In this document: piece after piece, positions 61,495-64,000 of the stretch
Position numbering within the stretch: position 1 is the stretch's first letter
Layout of the letters: every line of letters starts with the position of its first letter
Source of the DNA: Phaseolus vulgaris
Lineage: Eukaryota > Streptophyta > Magnoliopsida > Fabales > Fabaceae
DNA: 64,000 nucleotides
Direction of reading: 5' to 3'
NCBI RefSeq assembly: GCF_000499845.2
Contig: NC_023749.2
Location: 3,071,030-3,135,029 of the forward strand
Program-made: the position numbers and the translations under genes
The notes under the pieces: model-generated
The model's input: the letters and a program-made list of their open reading frames with translations, nothing else
The model's database searches: none
Told to the model about the DNA's origin: nothing

Positions 61495-61502
61495 GTTATT
61501 AC

Positions 61503-62089
61503 TACAAAAGATTTATATTCATTTATAGATATTGTGCAATCATTTTTCTTGCATACATTTATACACTTGAAACTAAACATTGTTCGGAAAAAAAAAAGCT
61601 TGAATAAAATAAAAAGATAACATGGTTGTCAAATTAAATTAAATTTTGTTGTAAAAAAACATACAATTAATCCATAATTTTAAAGGTGGATTGTAAACAA
61701 TACATATATATTATTATCTAACTATTATATATCATTAACGCTTGTTGTATAAAGAACGAGAATGTTTAACATAAACAACCCTCTCATTTGTCATGTCATG
61801 GACTAACTTGAATGCAATATGTGTTCCCTTCCATACTGGAGTGCCCTCAACGATGTGGTTACAATAAATCATCATCTACAAGACGTTGATGATCCACCTG
61901 AATATACCCTGCATTGATTGAAATGAATTTTGTTAATTTTTAAAACAAAAAATTGTGGTAAATAATAAACAATACATACATTGAATAACACAATAACATA
62001 CCAGACATGCATGATCCTGCTATGATCGAGGTTGTGTCTCCATCATATGAACTATGAGCACAATGACATGACAATACAATCGGCCAATC
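61503..62089. other. Intergenic DNA next to the PMD-like relic
   Basis: AT-rich to 61760, then a more balanced stretch that may be further relic sequence of the same mobile element. Nothing could be assigned. Confidence 0.35.
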
Positions 62090-62315
62090 TTCCTTTAGAC
62101 CACAAATTATATGAGTGACACAATTTTAAATTATTGCATGTATTTGACAACACAATGAGATGCATGAGACGCTAGTGTCATACTTGTGACGAAATGGTCA
62201 ACAAAGTGTAATCACCTGTCATCTATAACCACAAAAAATTCACCCTCATATTGCATGAGAGGTGAAGGAATTGTCTACTCATAGTCATATTGGCGCAAAA
62301 CACGCCGAGCAAATG
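62090..62315 (-). pseudogene. Decayed plant-mobile-domain (MAIN-like/MULE-associated) fragment
   Basis: On the minus strand the frame reads TFARRVLRQYDYE, a stop, TIPSPLMQYEGEFFVVIDDR, a stop, LHFVDHFVTSMTLASHAS, then KYMQ, a stop and FKIVS. The RVLRQxxYxQTIP signature and the YMxWFxxVSHP-like tail match plant mobile domain proteins, which are often carried by Mutator-like elements in legumes. Several stops show it is dead. It has no clear element ends. Confidence 0.5.
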
Positions 62316-64000
62316 TCAATGCGTACTTAAATCGATGTATCTAGAAAATAAGAAGATCAACTATAATGGTCTATCACGATGATGCACTTCATATGAACTC
62401 CAAATAACCTTGACATGGTTCAAAGAATCTAATTGGACCATACAACATCAAAAGTGCAAATATGTGAACCCGTACAACACAACCACCTACTACCACCACC
62501 ACCACCACTACCAAACACCTAGACCACCCACAAACCACCAAAGAAGGAAAACACCACAAGCTAACAACTTCAACACACACCAATACCTAAATCCATTTTT
62601 GTAAGGGAATTTTAGTATTTTTTAAAATACGGGGTGCAAAAGATAAACATAGAGGTGCAGTTAGAATTTTCCCATTTTTCAATATGTGCCAACACCATTG
62701 TGGCCTTTTTTTCCCCATTTTTTTACATACTTGTGGGCTCGGTTCATTTTTGCGGAACAAAAGCCCAAACCTACTATTAATACATAAAAGTGATTATAAT
62801 GAGTCAATATGACTCACTTTATAAAAAGTGAGTAAACACAATTTGAGTTACTTTTTGATGACTTAAAAATACAGCTTAACCCAAATGAGTTAATTTACGT
62901 AAAATAAAATTACTTCATTTATAATTGTATAGGATAATTATCAAATAACTAATAAAATATAGAGTAATATAGTGAATTTTATTTTTCTAAGGAACCCCCA
63001 CACTAACAAAGTCTATTAACTTTCACCGGATAAATAATTAGGGTGAGTTGGGTTGTAAGTGAACAAACTCTTTTTTTTTTCTTTTCAATAGAGCATTTTC
63101 AATGAATTTTATTAATGCAAGTGGAATAAAAATCTAATTCAACTATACAAAATTTTCAATAAACTTATATATTATAAATTAATTTTATTTATATTCAATG
63201 GAAGCAATACAATATTTTTTTCGTGAAGGGCTTCTTGTATGGGTTCTTAAAATTGAATAAGGATGTTTATATAAAAAAAAATGATTCGAAGGAACTCTTT
63301 TAAAAAACTTTCTTTACATACACACATGCATGCAACATACATACTACTTTTAAATAATCATTTCATTTAAGAGTTTAAGTAATATCATTTAATTGTTATT
63401 TTATAAGAAAATATTATACTTTTTATTGTAAAAATATTAAGAAAATAATAATAATTAAATTATACACAATTATATATAATTAATTTAATAATAATAGAAT
63501 TCATCAATAATTTGTAATTGTAATTTGAATAGTGACGAAGATACACAAAAGAATAATAAATCTCAATTTTTCTCACTATCTTCTTATAAAATATAATTAT
63601 ATTTTTATTATTTCAATATAAAGTATTAGAATATATCTTGTTCTTCCTCCTTGGTCCTTAAGCAAGTTTTCAGTCCTTAACACAATAATACATCTTGTCT
63701 GCTTCAGATTCTCCTCTGTTGCCATTTTATTGTACAGTGATAAAAGGCTGAGACCAGGCTGCCACATCACTATTATGTTCTAACAACTTATATGCCTCTT
63801 TCATATTCAACACTATTCAAACTATGCCTCCATCATAATGTATCGATTGCAGAAAATGTAGGAAACACAACCTGATTTTTTTTCAACAATTTAAGGATCG
63901 AGCTTCCTAAACTCAAACTTGCTTTACTTACTAAATAAAAGATAAAATATTGAAATTTGCCTAATGTGATGACGTTATATGAGTATGGTGGAATTATGTT
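62316..64000. other. AT-rich terminal stretch
   Basis: Contains a CCACCA-rich patch (62485-62545) and then AT-rich DNA. No gene was recognised to the end of the window. GGTGCAGTTAGAATTTTCCC near 62652-62671 resembles a MITE terminus without a visible partner. Confidence 0.4.

Noticed and set aside
1..64000. CRISPR arrays, operons, bacterial insertion sequences
   Set aside because: Gene structure (introns, UTRs, plant-only families) shows plant nuclear DNA. The tandem repeats here lack a spacer-repeat pattern.

Overview
The window is nuclear DNA from a flowering plant, almost certainly a legume. Genes are sparse and mostly intron-containing, in a very AT-rich background full of transposon debris. 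The placement rests on plant-only gene families (Toc120/132, AUX/LAX, PLS-type PPR, eIF4B) and on LTR and MITE sequences that look like legume repeats from memory. The species cannot be fixed without a search.

Layout. Seven credible protein-coding loci are present: (1) a short eIF4B-like factor, + strand, 1939-3870, two exons; (2) a Toc120/132-type preprotein receptor, - strand, 7506-11327, one coding exon with a probable 5'UTR intron; (3) a PLS-class PPR gene, + strand, 21577-23226, whose C-terminal domain has decayed; (4) a PI-PLC X-domain protein, + strand, 24988-26201, two exons; (5) a J-domain-only DnaJ11-like protein, + strand, 36269-36586, with three 38-bp hairpin repeats just before its start codon; (6) a cold-shock-domain/zinc-knuckle glycine-rich protein, + strand, 44797-45399; (7) a LAX2-type auxin influx carrier, - strand, 52688-56602, reconstructed here as eight coding exons giving 485 residues, with one GC-AG intron.

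Between the genes lies recognisable mobile DNA. There is a 1394-bp solo LTR with a perfect 5-bp target duplication (13750-15143) and two further LTR-like blocks (about 17665-18716 and 39309-39929). A 5'-truncated LINE 3' end carries a 14-bp target duplication (41017-41444). Two members of one Mutator-like MITE family sit in opposite orientation, each with a perfect 9-bp target duplication (4739-5141 and 47146-47463). An hAT-like MITE (61051-61494) and a decayed plant-mobile-domain fragment (about 62090-62315) complete the set. Several local tandem duplications are also present.

The genes do not form a pathway. They are independent housekeeping or signalling loci (translation initiation, plastid import, organelle RNA processing, lipid signalling, chaperone, cold/RNA chaperone, auxin transport). 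I found no evidence for a novel multi-gene system. The most original observations are the DnaJ leader repeats, the step-by-step decay of the PPR C-terminus beside an antisense coding-like segment, the 15-residue repeats in the Toc acidic domain, and the related pair of MULE-MITEs.
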